DNA from: Acidimicrobiia bacterium
GTDB taxonomy: Bacteria > Actinomycetota > Acidimicrobiia > IMCC26256 > JAMXLJ01
Assembly (NCBI GenBank): GCA_035651955.1
Contig: DASRES010000069.1
Coordinates: 1 to 64,000, forward strand
Reading direction: 5' to 3'
DNA: 64,000 nt
The notes beneath the pieces were generated by a model, which worked only from the letters and a program-made list of their open reading frames with translations, made no database searches and was not told the origin of the DNA. Shown here piece after piece: positions 1-9,554 of the stretch. How positions within the stretch are numbered: the first letter of the stretch is position 1; each line of letters starts with the position of its first letter. The position numbers and the translations under genes are program-made.

Positions 1-1064
1 GGTTCGCGCGCAGCCTCGCGACGCTTCCGGAGGACCTGCCCGCCTGCCGGCCGACCATCTTCTTCGCGGTCCCGCGCGTGTGGCAGAAGATCCACGACGG
101 CGTGCTCGAGCAGGTCGGCAGGCAGACGGGTGTCGCGCGCGAGCTCGCGCACCGCTACTTCGCGCTCGGGCCGGCGTGGGTCGCGAGCGAGCAGGGCCGC
201 GAGCCGATGCCGGCGACGAAGCGCGTGCTGTACCGGGTCCTCGACCGGCTCGTCGGGGCGAAGATCCGTGCCCGCGTCGGCCTCGACCGCGCGCGCGTGC
301 TCGTCTCGGGTGCTGCACCCGTCCCCGCAGAGCTGCTCGGGTGGCTGCACGGCGTCGGCCTGCGCGTCGGCGAGGTGTACGGCCAGACCGAGGACTGCGG
401 GCCGACGACGCTCAACCCGCCTGAGCGGATCCGCATCGGCACCGTCGGGCCGCCGCTGCCGACCGTCGAGGTCCGCATCGATCCCGCCGACGGCGAGATC
501 CTCGTGCGCGGTCCGAACGTCTGCCGCGGCTACTTCCGCGACGAGCCCGGCACGCGCGCGCTCATCGACGACGACGGATGGATGCACTCGGGCGACACCG
601 GGAGCTTCGACGAAGCGGGCTACCTCGTCGTCACGGGCCGCAAGAAGGACCTCATCATCACCGCGCAGGGCAAGAACATCGCCCCGCAGGAGATCGAGAC
701 GCGCCTGCAGTACCAGCCGCTGATCTCGCAGGCCGTCGTCATCGGCGAGGGGCGTCCCTACCTGACCGCGCTGCTCACGCTCGACGCCGACGACCTCGCG
801 GCCTGGACGCGCGACAACGGGAAGCAGGGCGGTCGCGACGCGCTCGCCGATGACCCTGCGCTGCAGGCCGCGGTGCAGCGCGGCGTCGAGCGTGTGAACG
901 AGGAATTGTCGCGGCCGGAGACGATCCGCAAGTGGCGGATCCTCCCGCGCGACTTCTCCGTCGAGTCCGGGGAGATGACGCCGACGATGAAGGTGAAGCG
1001 TTCGGTCGTGGGCGAGCGCTACCGCGACGAGATCGAGGAGATGTACGCGGAGCCCCGCGGATGA
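1..1064 (+). CDS. Long-chain fatty acyl-CoA ligase (FadD-type), 5' truncated
   Basis: The C-terminal ~353 residues of an ANL-superfamily adenylating enzyme that activates fatty acids as acyl-AMP and then acyl-CoA; the reading frame is already open at base 3, so the gene starts outside the window. Visible core motifs: GEVYGQTE (A5, adenine binding), SGDTGSFDEAGY (A7, ribose-binding Asp), TGRKKDLIITAQGKNI (A8 hinge) and PTMKVKR near the C terminus (A10, catalytic Lys). The opening segment RPTIFFAVPRVWQKI is typical of FadD15-like long-chain ligases. Its TGA overlaps the ATG of the transporter by 4 bp (ATGA), so the two are translationally coupled, which suggests activation and export of a lipid. 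The family is clear; the substrate is not. Confidence 0.93.
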   Translation, partial: FARSLATLPEDLPACRPTIFFAVPRVWQKIHDGVLEQVGRQTGVARELAHRYFALGPAWVASEQGREPMPATKRVLYRVLDRLVGAKIRARVGLDRARVLVSGAAPVPAELLGWLHGVGLRVGEVYGQTEDCGPTTLNPPERIRIGTVGPPLPTVEVRIDPADGEILVRGPNVCRGYFRDEPGTRALIDDDGWMHSGDTGSFDEAGYLVVTGRKKDLIITAQGKNIAPQEIETRLQYQPLISQAVVIGEGRPYLTALLTLDADDLAAWTRDNGKQGGRDALADDPALQAAVQRGVERVNEELSRPETIRKWRILPRDFSVESGEMTPTMKVKRSVVGERYRDEIEEMYAEPRG

Positions 1065-3472
1065 GGGGCTTCTGGGAACGTCTCACCGACTTCATCTGTC
1101 GCCGCCACACCGCCATCCTCGTCGCCGCGCTCGTCGCCACGATCGGGCTCGCGGTCGGCGGGACGCTGATCAAGTTCGAGACGAGCCAGGACGCGCTCAT
1201 CGGCGGCGGGTCGACGGTCGCGAAGCAGAACCACCGCTACCAGTCGACGTTCGGCGGCGAGGCGATGCTCACCGTGTACCACGGCGACATCGAGAAGCTG
1301 TTCACGCCCACGAACATCGCGCGGATGCAGGCGCTCGAGGACGACCTGCACCGCACCGGGCTGTACCGCTACGTGCTCAGCCCGCTCACCGCGATGCGGT
1401 TCGCGCAGGGTGAGCTGAAGGTCGGCCCGCAGCTGTTCGACATCTCGATCAAGAACGACCCCGCGCACGCGGCGCAGTACAACGCAGTGCTGTCCGGCGA
1501 GCTCGCGCGGCTGTCGAAGGTCACCGGTCCGCAGGACCTCACGAACCCGTCGTTCGTACGGTTCCTGCTCTACGACGCGAACGGCAACATCCGCTCCGCG
1601 CTCAACACGAACTTCATCGACAAGCAGCACGCGTTGATGATCGTGCGCCTCTACGGCAACGATCCGATCGGCCGCATGGGGAACGCGGCGGACACCGTGA
1701 AGCGGCTCGTCGCGAAGCACCACCTCGACGGGTTCACCACGCTGTCGACCGGGCCGGCGGTGCTGCTGCAGACGATCAACGACTACCTGCAGCACGGCAT
1801 CGTGACGCTCGGCGCGCTCGCGGTGCTCGTGATGATCGTCGTGCTCTGGCTCGTGTTCCGTGTGCGGTCACGGTTGCTCGCGCTGCTGTGCGTCGTCGTC
1901 TCGGCCGTGTCGACGTTCGGGATCATGGGCCTGATCGGACTCCCGCTGACGCTCGTCACGATCTCGGGCCTCCCGATCCTCATCGGCATCGGGGTCGACT
2001 TCGCGATCCAGATGCACAGCCGGTTCGAGGAGGAGCTCGCGTACGACCACGACCCGGGTGCCGCGATGTCACGCGTCATGGTCGATCTCGCGCCCGCGCT
2101 GTCGATCGCGATGATCGCGGCCGTCCTCGGGTTCGTCGCGATGCAGATCTCGAAGGTGCCGATGATCCGCCAGTTCGGCGCGATGCTCGACCTCGGCGTC
2201 GCGGTCATCTTCGTCGTCGTACTGTTGTTCCCGCTCGCGTTCCTCTTCCGGCGCGAGCAGAAGCACCCGTCGCCGCCGACGCCGCCGCCGACGGCCCGGG
2301 AGCCGCTCGAGCGCGGCGTGCGCGCGCTCGCGCTCGCGGCACGCGGCGCCGTCCTCCCGATGGTTCTGGTCGGGCTCGTGATCGTCGTCGCAGGGTTCGC
2401 GGTCGACGGAAAGTTCACGATCCAGACCGACCCGGAGAAGTGGATCCCGCCGGGCAGCTCGACCGAGCAGGGCCTGAAACAGCTTCGCGCGCAGGCGGGG
2501 TTCTCGACCGAGCTCGACTTCCTGGTCGAGGCGCCCGACGTGATCGAGACGCGCGTCGCGCAGTGGATGGACGCGTACGCGAACGGCGAGAAGGCGAAGT
2601 ACCCGCACGCGATCGTCGCGACGACCAGCCTGCCCGGCGTGATCAGCGGCGTGACCGGTGGTCCGCCGTTCCGCGAGCAGATGGAGCTGATGCTGTCCGT
2701 CGCGCCGCCCGACGTGAGGACCGCGTTCGTGAGCCCGGACCACACGAAGGCGAACCTCATCTTCCCGATCGCCAACATCTCGCTGCACGACCGCGGGGTG
2801 CTCCTCGACCGGATGCGCGCCGATGCCCACCCGCCGCCGGGCGTGCACGTGACCGCCTCGGGCCTCGTGGTCGTCGGCATCGCGCTCGTCGACGCGCTCC
2901 AGGCGAACCGCACCGGCATGACGTACGTCGCGCTCGGGCTCGTGGCCCTGTGGTTGCTCGTCTACTACCGCAACCTCGTGAAGACGATCCTCACGCTCGT
3001 CCCCGTGCTGATCGCGGTCGGCCTGTCGTCGCTCGTCGTGTACGCGACCGGTCTCGAGCTCAGCCCGCTGACGAGCGTGGCGGGGCCGCTCGTCATCGCG
3101 GTCGGCACCGAGTTCGCGGTGCTGATCCTCACGCGCTACGTCGAGGAACGGGAGCGGGGCCGGAGCCGCGAGGACGCCGTCGACGTCGGCGCGGTGCGGA
3201 TCGGCCGGGCGTTCGTCGCGTCGGGACTGACGCTCGTGGGCGGTTTCGCGGTCATCGCGCTGTCGGCGTTCCCGCTGCTACGCGACTTCGGGATCATCGT
3301 CGCCCTGAACACGCTGGTCGCGCTGCTCGTCGCGCTCATCGTCCTCCCGCCGCTGCTCGTCTGGGCCGACCGTCACCCGCGCCTCGGCGGCTTCTCTCCG
3401 GGCTTCGACCCCGAGCGTGCTGAGGAGCGGGAGGTCGAGCACCGCGACATCGGTCTCACACAAGGCACCTGA
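1061..3472 (+). CDS. MMPL/RND-family lipid transporter
   Basis: 803-residue membrane protein with the duplicated RND layout: TM1 at about residues 18-38, a large extracytoplasmic loop, a bundle of about five TMs at 245-400, then TM7, a second loop and a second bundle at about 620-780. TM4 carries GIGVDFAIQMHSRF, the charged Asp proton-relay segment of MMPL/HpnN-like proteins; the matching segment in the second half (AVGTEFAVLILTRY) has Glu instead. The ATG was chosen because it overlaps the ligase stop (ATGA) and gives a short basic N terminus before TM1; longer upstream in-frame sequence lies inside the ligase. Family members export complex lipids or hopanoids with proton motive force. The acyl-CoA ligase partner supports a lipid cargo, but its identity cannot be read here. 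Confidence 0.9.
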   Translation: MRGFWERLTDFICRRHTAILVAALVATIGLAVGGTLIKFETSQDALIGGGSTVAKQNHRYQSTFGGEAMLTVYHGDIEKLFTPTNIARMQALEDDLHRTGLYRYVLSPLTAMRFAQGELKVGPQLFDISIKNDPAHAAQYNAVLSGELARLSKVTGPQDLTNPSFVRFLLYDANGNIRSALNTNFIDKQHALMIVRLYGNDPIGRMGNAADTVKRLVAKHHLDGFTTLSTGPAVLLQTINDYLQHGIVTLGALAVLVMIVVLWLVFRVRSRLLALLCVVVSAVSTFGIMGLIGLPLTLVTISGLPILIGIGVDFAIQMHSRFEEELAYDHDPGAAMSRVMVDLAPALSIAMIAAVLGFVAMQISKVPMIRQFGAMLDLGVAVIFVVVLLFPLAFLFRREQKHPSPPTPPPTAREPLERGVRALALAARGAVLPMVLVGLVIVVAGFAVDGKFTIQTDPEKWIPPGSSTEQGLKQLRAQAGFSTELDFLVEAPDVIETRVAQWMDAYANGEKAKYPHAIVATTSLPGVISGVTGGPPFREQMELMLSVAPPDVRTAFVSPDHTKANLIFPIANISLHDRGVLLDRMRADAHPPPGVHVTASGLVVVGIALVDALQANRTGMTYVALGLVALWLLVYYRNLVKTILTLVPVLIAVGLSSLVVYATGLELSPLTSVAGPLVIAVGTEFAVLILTRYVEERERGRSREDAVDVGAVRIGRAFVASGLTLVGGFAVIALSAFPLLRDFGIIVALNTLVALLVALIVLPPLLVWADRHPRLGGFSPGFDPERAEEREVEHRDIGLTQGT

Positions 3473-3590
3473 GCGTCTGGCGAGGCGCGCCGGGGCAAGG
3501 TAGACACAACGGCCGGGCCTCTTCGACGTCGTGTGATTCGCGGTACCGCTGAGTGCTGCGTGCAGGAGGCGCGGAGGCGGAGGTGGTCGC

Positions 3591-5261
3591 ATGGCGAAGG
3601 TTGCCGCGCTCGGGCTCGACGCCGCGGAGTGGCAGTTCACGGAGGAGCTCGTCGCCGCGGGCGACATGCCGCACCTCGCCGCCCTTCGCGAACGCTCGCT
3701 GGTGTGCCGTCTCGAGGGTCCCCGGCTCTACCGCTCCGAGGTCCCGTGGCCCCGCTTCGCCACCGGCCGCAGTGGGCTCGGGATGGGCTACTGGGGGACG
3801 ATGACCTTCGACCCCCGGACGTATCGCGCGGTCGGGCGCGGCGCGTACATCGGGCGCCCGTTCTGGGCGCGTCCCGACGTGCGCAGCCTCGTGTTCGACG
3901 TGCCCGAGGTCGGCATGCACGCCGACGTGCTCGGCACGCAGATCACGGCGTGGGGCGCGCACTCCCCCGAGTACCCGCGCGCGTCACGCCCGGTCGGCTT
4001 GCTCACGGAGCTGGACGAGCGGTTCGGTCCGCACCCCGCGTTCGCGAACGACTGCGACCCGGGATGGCACTCGCCCGAGTACCTCGACAACCTCACGCGC
4101 GCGCTGCAAACCGGCGCGCACCGGCGCATGGACGCGCTCGAGTGGTTGCTCGATCGCGACGACTACGACTTCGTCCTCGTCGCGATGTCCGAGGCGCATT
4201 CCGGTGGCCACCACCTCTGGCACGGCGCGGATCCCGACCATCCGCTCGCCGCGTCACCGCTCGCGGGCATCGCGCGCCGGCACCTGCGGACCGTGTTCCG
4301 CACCCTCGACGAGTGCGTCGGCCGCTTCGTGGACGCGGTCGGTCCCGATACGACGACGGTCGTCTTCTCGCTCCACGGCTTCGTCGGTGACGGCAACGAC
4401 CTGCCGTCCGCCGTGTTGCTCCCCGAGCTCCTGCACCGCGCGCACTTCGGCCGGGGCCTGCTGAAGAGTCCTGACACCGCGGCATGGCGCGCCGCCGGGA
4501 TGCCCCCGGTCGTGCCGCGCCGCGACGAGCACTGGATCGCGTACATGTCCGAGCGCTTCGGCGAACGTCCGCGCGACCACCTGCGCAACGTCGTCAAGCG
4601 GACGGTGCCGCGCCGCGTGCTCGAACCGGCACGGCGCGCACTGGGTCGCCCGCCCGGGACGCTCGGGCCGTTCACGACGCCGATCCCGCCCGAGGATCGG
4701 CGTGACGTCGGCGAGCTGCGCGCCGACCCACGCGACCCCGACTACCAGATCGCGTGGAGGTATCACGCGCACTGGCCGCAGATGCGCGCGTTCGCGCTGC
4801 CGACCGTCTCGGACGGGCACGTCCGCGTCAACGTCCGGGGACGTGAAGCGCGCGGCATCGTGCCCCCGGAAGACCTCGCCACGACGTGCGACGAGATCGT
4901 CGACCTCGTGCGCGCGTGCACCAACCCGCGCACGGGACGGTCGGTCGTCGCCGACGCGATCCGCACGCGTGACGACCCGGCGCAGCCCGGCCCGCCGGCC
5001 GACCTCGTGATCCTCTGGGACGGTGCACCGGACACGTTCGACCATCCTGAGCTCGGAACGATCGGGCCGTTCCCGTACTGCCGGACCGGTGAGCACAGCA
5101 CGCACGGGTTCGCGCTCGTCGCCGGTCCGGGGATCGTCCCCGGCGACGTCGGCACCCGCAACGTCCTCGACCTCACCCCGACGGTGCTGTCGTTGCTCGG
5201 CCAGTCGCTCGGCGACGGCGAGTACGAGGGCGTCCCGCTGCCGATCGGAGCGCCCGCGTGA
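3591..5261 (+). CDS. AlkP-superfamily phosphoesterase, cassette copy 1
   Basis: 556-residue cytoplasmic-looking protein (no signal peptide) of the alkaline phosphatase/type I phosphodiesterase fold. Metal-site hallmarks: an N-terminal Asp in GLDAAEW (residues 6-12), a presumed nucleophile Ser in YRSEVPW before the ATG turn, EAHSGGHHLWHG (about 201-212) with clustered His, SLHGF, and GEHSTHGF near residue 500. It resembles the bacterial phosphoesterases with a GHxxWH motif often found beside glycosyltransferases; the substrate is unknown (nucleotide sugar, lipid-linked phosphate or phosphonate are all possible). The stop overlaps the GTG of the next glycosyltransferase (GTGA), so the pair is coupled. 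A full paralogue starts at 6661, and the first 23 bases of the two genes are identical. Confidence 0.8.
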   Translation: MAKVAALGLDAAEWQFTEELVAAGDMPHLAALRERSLVCRLEGPRLYRSEVPWPRFATGRSGLGMGYWGTMTFDPRTYRAVGRGAYIGRPFWARPDVRSLVFDVPEVGMHADVLGTQITAWGAHSPEYPRASRPVGLLTELDERFGPHPAFANDCDPGWHSPEYLDNLTRALQTGAHRRMDALEWLLDRDDYDFVLVAMSEAHSGGHHLWHGADPDHPLAASPLAGIARRHLRTVFRTLDECVGRFVDAVGPDTTTVVFSLHGFVGDGNDLPSAVLLPELLHRAHFGRGLLKSPDTAAWRAAGMPPVVPRRDEHWIAYMSERFGERPRDHLRNVVKRTVPRRVLEPARRALGRPPGTLGPFTTPIPPEDRRDVGELRADPRDPDYQIAWRYHAHWPQMRAFALPTVSDGHVRVNVRGREARGIVPPEDLATTCDEIVDLVRACTNPRTGRSVVADAIRTRDDPAQPGPPADLVILWDGAPDTFDHPELGTIGPFPYCRTGEHSTHGFALVAGPGIVPGDVGTRNVLDLTPTVLSLLGQSLGDGEYEGVPLPIGAPA

Positions 5262-6427
5262 CGGCGCCCACCGAGCCGCGCCCGTCGCCGCGCGTCAGCG
5301 TCTGCATCGTCAACCACAACTACGCCGAGTACCTCGCCGACGCGATCGACAGCGCGCTCGCGCAGGACTACGCGGATCTCGAGGTCGTCGTCGTCGACGA
5401 CGGCAGCACGGACGACTCCGTCGCCGTCGCCCGGCGATACGGGCATCGCGTGCGCCTGGTCACCAAGCCCAACGGCGGGCAGGGCTCCGCGATGAACGCG
5501 GCGTTCACGGCCGCGACCGGCGACGTCGTGCTGTTCCTCGACGCCGACGACATGTTGACGGACGGCATCGTCGCCGCGGTCGCGTCGGCGTTCCGCGATC
5601 CGTCGCTCGCCAAGGTGCAGTTCGCGCTGGAGGCCGTCGACTCCGACGGCACGCCGCTCGGCGTCAGGATCCCGGGCCCGCACGCGATCCCCGTCAACGG
5701 GGATCTCCGTCACCACGTCCTCCGAACCCGCAACTATCCCTGGCCGCCGAACAGCGGCAACGCGTTCTCGGCCGACGCGCTCGCGGTGGTGCTGCCCGTC
5801 CCCGAGGACGCATACCGGATCGACGCCGACTGCTACCTCGCGGAGACGGTTCCGCTGTGCGGACGCATCGCGACGCTCGACCGCGTCGGTGCGCTGTACC
5901 GGTGGCACGGCGCGAACAACTTCATCGGCCGCGACGGCCTCCGCGAGTGGTTGTACCGCAAGATGCGGCTCACCGCGATCGGGCACGCGGAGGTCCGCCG
6001 GATCGCGGGGACGCTCGGGCTCCCGCTCGACGGGTGCCCCACCGATCCGGCTCGCGTCCCCGACATCGCACACCTGGGCGTCCGCCTCGCGTCCGTGCGT
6101 CTCGACGCGGCGAGGCACCCGATCCGGGGCGACACCCCGCGTGCGCTCGCCCTCCGAGGGATCCGCGCCTGCCTGACCCACCCGTACGTGCCGATGGTCG
6201 GGCGGCTCGAGCGGGCCACGTGGTTCGCCGCGATCGGGTTCCTGCCCGGTCCGCTCGCCCGCCCCATCGTGGAGACGTACATCCCGGACGGCCCGAATCG
6301 CGGCCGCGCCAACCCCCGACTCGGCCGCAGGAGCCGCGCGCGCCGACGCGAGCCGGGTCCCGCGCTCGCGCGCGGAGCGCAACGGGACCGCGATCGGCAC
6401 GACCTCGGCGTGACCGGCCGCATCTGA
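5258..6427 (+). CDS. Family 2 glycosyltransferase, cassette copy 1
   Basis: 389 residues with an N-terminal GT-A fold: VSVCIVNHNY at the first strand, VVVVDDGSTDDS (nucleotide-binding DDGS), the GGQGSAMNAAF segment and FLDADDM as the metal-binding DxD at about residue 90. The C-terminal half holds the acceptor region with ETVPLCG, LYRWHG and a basic Arg-rich tail, and no convincing transmembrane helix. The GTG start overlaps the phosphoesterase stop, so expression is coupled. It probably moves a sugar from a nucleotide sugar to an envelope acceptor on the cytoplasmic side; donor and acceptor are unknown. Its close paralogue at 8325 is linked in the same way to the second phosphoesterase. Confidence 0.88.
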   Translation: MTAPTEPRPSPRVSVCIVNHNYAEYLADAIDSALAQDYADLEVVVVDDGSTDDSVAVARRYGHRVRLVTKPNGGQGSAMNAAFTAATGDVVLFLDADDMLTDGIVAAVASAFRDPSLAKVQFALEAVDSDGTPLGVRIPGPHAIPVNGDLRHHVLRTRNYPWPPNSGNAFSADALAVVLPVPEDAYRIDADCYLAETVPLCGRIATLDRVGALYRWHGANNFIGRDGLREWLYRKMRLTAIGHAEVRRIAGTLGLPLDGCPTDPARVPDIAHLGVRLASVRLDAARHPIRGDTPRALALRGIRACLTHPYVPMVGRLERATWFAAIGFLPGPLARPIVETYIPDGPNRGRANPRLGRRSRARRREPGPALARGAQRDRDRHDLGVTGRI

Positions 6428-6522
6428 CGAGACGCCGCGTCACCGCGGCCACACCGTGTGACCGCCGCCGTGAGGGCAGTCGAGCGCCCAGCGGGCCGCC
6501 GCACCCGGACACGACGGTCGTG

Positions 6523-6553
6523 ACCAGGAAAAATGGGTCGAACGACCCCTGGT
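6523..6553. terminator. Nested hairpin between cassette copies
   Basis: Two nested inverted repeats: an inner GGGTCG-AA-CGACCC and an outer ACCAG/CTGGT pair. They lie in the 233-bp gap between the two cassettes. There is no clear T tract after it, so it may be an attenuator or operator rather than an intrinsic terminator. Confidence 0.35.
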
Positions 6554-6660
6554 AACCCGTCGCCGTCCGAGGTAAACACTTCCCAGGGCTCGGTACGCAG
6601 GGTGCGGGCGACGTCACGTCGCGCCGTGAGTACCGAGGGGAGCGGCGGGGAGAGGGCGGA

Positions 6661-8328
6661 ATGGCGAAGGTTGCCGCGCTCGGCCTGGACGCGGCCGAGT
6701 GGACGTTCATCGAGGATCTCCTCGCGCGAGGAGTGATGCCCCACCTCGCGCAGCTCCGCGAACGCTCGGCGGTCGCCCGCCTCGGGAACGTCACCGCCTA
6801 CCGCTCGGAGCTGCCCTGGACGCAGTTCGCCACCGGACACGACGCCCGCAACCTCGGGTACTGGGGGACCGTCGCGTTCGACCCCGAGACGTACCGGGCC
6901 ACCGCGGCCGGCGCGCTCGACGCGAAGCCGTTCTGGGCCCGACCCGGCCTGCGCTCCCTCGTGTTCGACGTCCCGCACACCGTGCTGCGCGACGACGTCG
7001 ACGGGACCCAGGTCACGGCGTGGGGCGCGCACTCACCCGAGTACCCGCGCGCGTCGCGCCCCGCCGGCGTGCTCGCGGACATCGACGCACGCATCGGCCG
7101 GCACCCTGCCTTCGCGAACGACTCGGACCCGGGCTGGTACTCGGCCGAGTACCTCGAGAACCTCGCCGGCGCGTTGCGCCTCGGCGCGCACCGCCGCATC
7201 GACGCCGTCGAGTCGCTCGTCGCGTCGGGCGACTACGACTTCGTCGTCACGACGATGTCGGAGGCGCACTCCGGCGGCCATCACCTCTGGCACGGCGTCG
7301 ACCCCGCGCACCCGCTCGCCCGCACCGGCACGGCCGAGATCGCGCGACACCACATGATCTCGGTGTACCGGTCGCTCGACGACTGCATCGGGCGGTTCGT
7401 CCGGCTCTTCGGTGACGACACTGCGGTCGTCGTGTTCTCGCTCCACGGCATGCAGACGAACGCCAACGACCTGCCGTCGATGGTGCTGCTCCCCGAGCTC
7501 CTCCATCGCGACAGGTTCGGAGCCCGGATCCTGCGCGATCCCGACCAGCGCGCCTGGCGTGCCGCGGGGATGCCGCCGGTCGTCCCGCCCGGAGACCGCA
7601 CGTGGATCGGCCTGATGGCCGAGCGCTTCGCGGACAGTCGCGCCGCCTCCGTGCGCAACGCGGTCAAGCGCGCGCTCCCGCGCCGGGTCCTGCATCCAGT
7701 CCGCCGTGCGCTCGGCCGCCCGGGCGACCGTCTCGGTCCGCTCGCGACGCCGATCCCGCCCGAGGACCGGCGTGACCGCGACGCATTGACGCTCGGCGCT
7801 CGCGAGCCCGACTACCAGATCGTGTGGCGGTATCACGAGCACTGGCCGCGGATGCGTGCGTTCGCGCTGCCCACCTTCTCCGACGGACACGTGCGCATCA
7901 ACGTGCGCGGGCGCGAGCGCGACGGGATGGTCGCGCCCGACGACTTCGCCGTCGCGTGCGAGGAGGTGGTGCAGCTCGTGAGCGAGTGCCGCGACCCGCG
8001 TACGGGCGCGCCCGTGCTCGCGGACGCGATCCGGACCCGCGCGCGGCCCGGTGACGACGGGCCTGCGGCCGACCTCGTGCTGCTGTGGGCCGGCTGCGCC
8101 GACGCGTTCGAGCACCCCCGCGTCGGGACGATCGGGCCGTTCCCGTTCTGCCGCACGGGCGAGCACAGCTCGAACGGGTTCGCGATGGTCGCCGGCCCGA
8201 ACGTCGAGCCGGGCGACGTCGGGAAACGCAGCGCGTTCGACCTCACGCCGACGCTCCTCGCGCTGCTCGGCGAGGAACCCGGCGAGGATCTGGCCGGCCG
8301 GCCGTTCCCGATCGCGGTGCGGACATGA
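6661..8328 (+). CDS. AlkP-superfamily phosphoesterase, cassette copy 2
   Basis: 555-residue paralogue of the protein at 3591, aligning end to end: GLDAAEW, YRSELPW, GAHSPEYPRASRP, EAHSGGHHLWHG, SLHGM, the conserved stretch TPIPPEDRRD, and GEHSSNGF. The His/Asp metal ligands and candidate Ser nucleophile are kept, so both copies look active. The copies differ at many positions throughout, so this is not a recent assembly duplication. The stop overlaps the next ATG (ATGA). Preceded by a purine-rich ribosome site (GGGGAGAGGGCGGA). Specific substrate unknown. Confidence 0.8.
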   Translation: MAKVAALGLDAAEWTFIEDLLARGVMPHLAQLRERSAVARLGNVTAYRSELPWTQFATGHDARNLGYWGTVAFDPETYRATAAGALDAKPFWARPGLRSLVFDVPHTVLRDDVDGTQVTAWGAHSPEYPRASRPAGVLADIDARIGRHPAFANDSDPGWYSAEYLENLAGALRLGAHRRIDAVESLVASGDYDFVVTTMSEAHSGGHHLWHGVDPAHPLARTGTAEIARHHMISVYRSLDDCIGRFVRLFGDDTAVVVFSLHGMQTNANDLPSMVLLPELLHRDRFGARILRDPDQRAWRAAGMPPVVPPGDRTWIGLMAERFADSRAASVRNAVKRALPRRVLHPVRRALGRPGDRLGPLATPIPPEDRRDRDALTLGAREPDYQIVWRYHEHWPRMRAFALPTFSDGHVRINVRGRERDGMVAPDDFAVACEEVVQLVSECRDPRTGAPVLADAIRTRARPGDDGPAADLVLLWAGCADAFEHPRVGTIGPFPFCRTGEHSSNGFAMVAGPNVEPGDVGKRSAFDLTPTLLALLGEEPGEDLAGRPFPIAVRT

Positions 8329-9554
8329 ACGGAAGGGACGCGACGACCTCCGGGGGGCGGGCGATGAGCAGCACCGCGACGGCGTTGGACGGACACGGAC
8401 GGGACCGTGCGCACCTGCGGGTCGTCGATCCCGATGCGTCGGCGCTCGACACCGTCAAGGTCAGCGTCTGCGTCATCAACTTCAACTACGCACGGTTCCT
8501 GCCCGACGCGATCGAGAGCGCGCTCGCGCAGGACCACGGCAACCTCGAGGTCCTCGTCGTCGACGACGGCAGCACCGACGACTCCGTCGCGGTCGCGCAG
8601 CGCTACGCGCCGCGCGTGCGCGTCATCCGCAAGCAGAACGGCGGTCAGGGCTCCGCGCTCAACGCCGCGTTCACGGCCGCGACCGGCGACGTCATCTTCT
8701 TCCTCGACGCCGACGACATGCTGACACCGGGGACGGTCCGTCTCGCCGCCAGCGCCTACTACGAGGACCCTCGCGTCGCGAAGATCCAGTTCGGCATGGA
8801 GATCGTCGACGGCGCGGGGACGCCCGTCGGGCGCCAGATCCCGGGTCCGAACACCGAGTTCCCCAGCGGCGACCTCAGCCGGCGCGTTCTGCGGGCCCGC
8901 AACTACCCGTGGCCGCCGAGCAGTGCGAACGCGTACTCGGTGCGCGCCCTCAGCATCGCCCTGCCGATCCCCGAAGACGTCTACCGCGGCGACACCGACT
9001 GCTACCTCGCCGAGACCACGCCGCTGTGCGGGCCGATCCGCTCGTTCCGTCACATCGGCGCGCTGTACCGCTGGCACGGGAGCAACGACTTCGCGGGCAG
9101 CGCCGGCGGCGTGTCGTGGCTGCACCACAAGATCGACCTCGTGCACGCCGGTCACGAGAGCGTCTGTCGCGTCGCGCGCGACGTCGGGCTCTCGATGCGG
9201 GGCGCGCCGCGCGACGCGGACGCCGTACCCGACATGGCCTTCCTCGGCGTGCGGCTCGGTTCCGTCCGTCTCGACCCGGCGTCGCACCCCATCCGCGGCG
9301 ACGGCCCGCGCCGGCTCGCGCTGCGGGGGATCGTCGCGGCCTTGCGCCACCCGTACCTGTCGACGCCCGCGCGCGTGAAGCGCATCGCGTGGTTCGTCGC
9401 GGCCGGGTTCCTACCTCAACGCGCCGCGGCACGCGTCTGCGACGCGTTCATCCCGGACGGTCCGTACCGGCCGCGGTGGGAGCGACTCTTCGGTCGCTCG
9501 TCCGACGAGACGCTGGCGGAGTCGAACGCCAGGACCCGCGCAGTCGCTGGGTGA
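8325..9554 (+). CDS. Family 2 glycosyltransferase, cassette copy 2
   Basis: 409 residues, paralogous to the enzyme at 5258. After a ~40-residue N-terminal extension comes the GT-A domain: VSVCVINFNY, VLVVDDGSTDDS, NGGQGSALNAAF and FLDADDML (DxD). The acceptor half again has ETTPLCG and LYRWHG. The ATG at 8325 was chosen because it forms an ATGA overlap with the phosphoesterase stop; further upstream in-frame sequence lies within that gene. The last 107 bp overlap, tail to tail, the 3' end of the PAP2-type gene on the other strand. Donor and acceptor unknown. Confidence 0.88.
   Translation: MNGRDATTSGGRAMSSTATALDGHGRDRAHLRVVDPDASALDTVKVSVCVINFNYARFLPDAIESALAQDHGNLEVLVVDDGSTDDSVAVAQRYAPRVRVIRKQNGGQGSALNAAFTAATGDVIFFLDADDMLTPGTVRLAASAYYEDPRVAKIQFGMEIVDGAGTPVGRQIPGPNTEFPSGDLSRRVLRARNYPWPPSSANAYSVRALSIALPIPEDVYRGDTDCYLAETTPLCGPIRSFRHIGALYRWHGSNDFAGSAGGVSWLHHKIDLVHAGHESVCRVARDVGLSMRGAPRDADAVPDMAFLGVRLGSVRLDPASHPIRGDGPRRLALRGIVAALRHPYLSTPARVKRIAWFVAAGFLPQRAAARVCDAFIPDGPYRPRWERLFGRSSDETLAESNARTRAVAG

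Noticed and set aside
5258-8328. Possible assembly duplication of the phosphoesterase-GT2 pair
   Set aside because: The copies differ at many residues throughout and in flanking sequence, so they are true paralogues.
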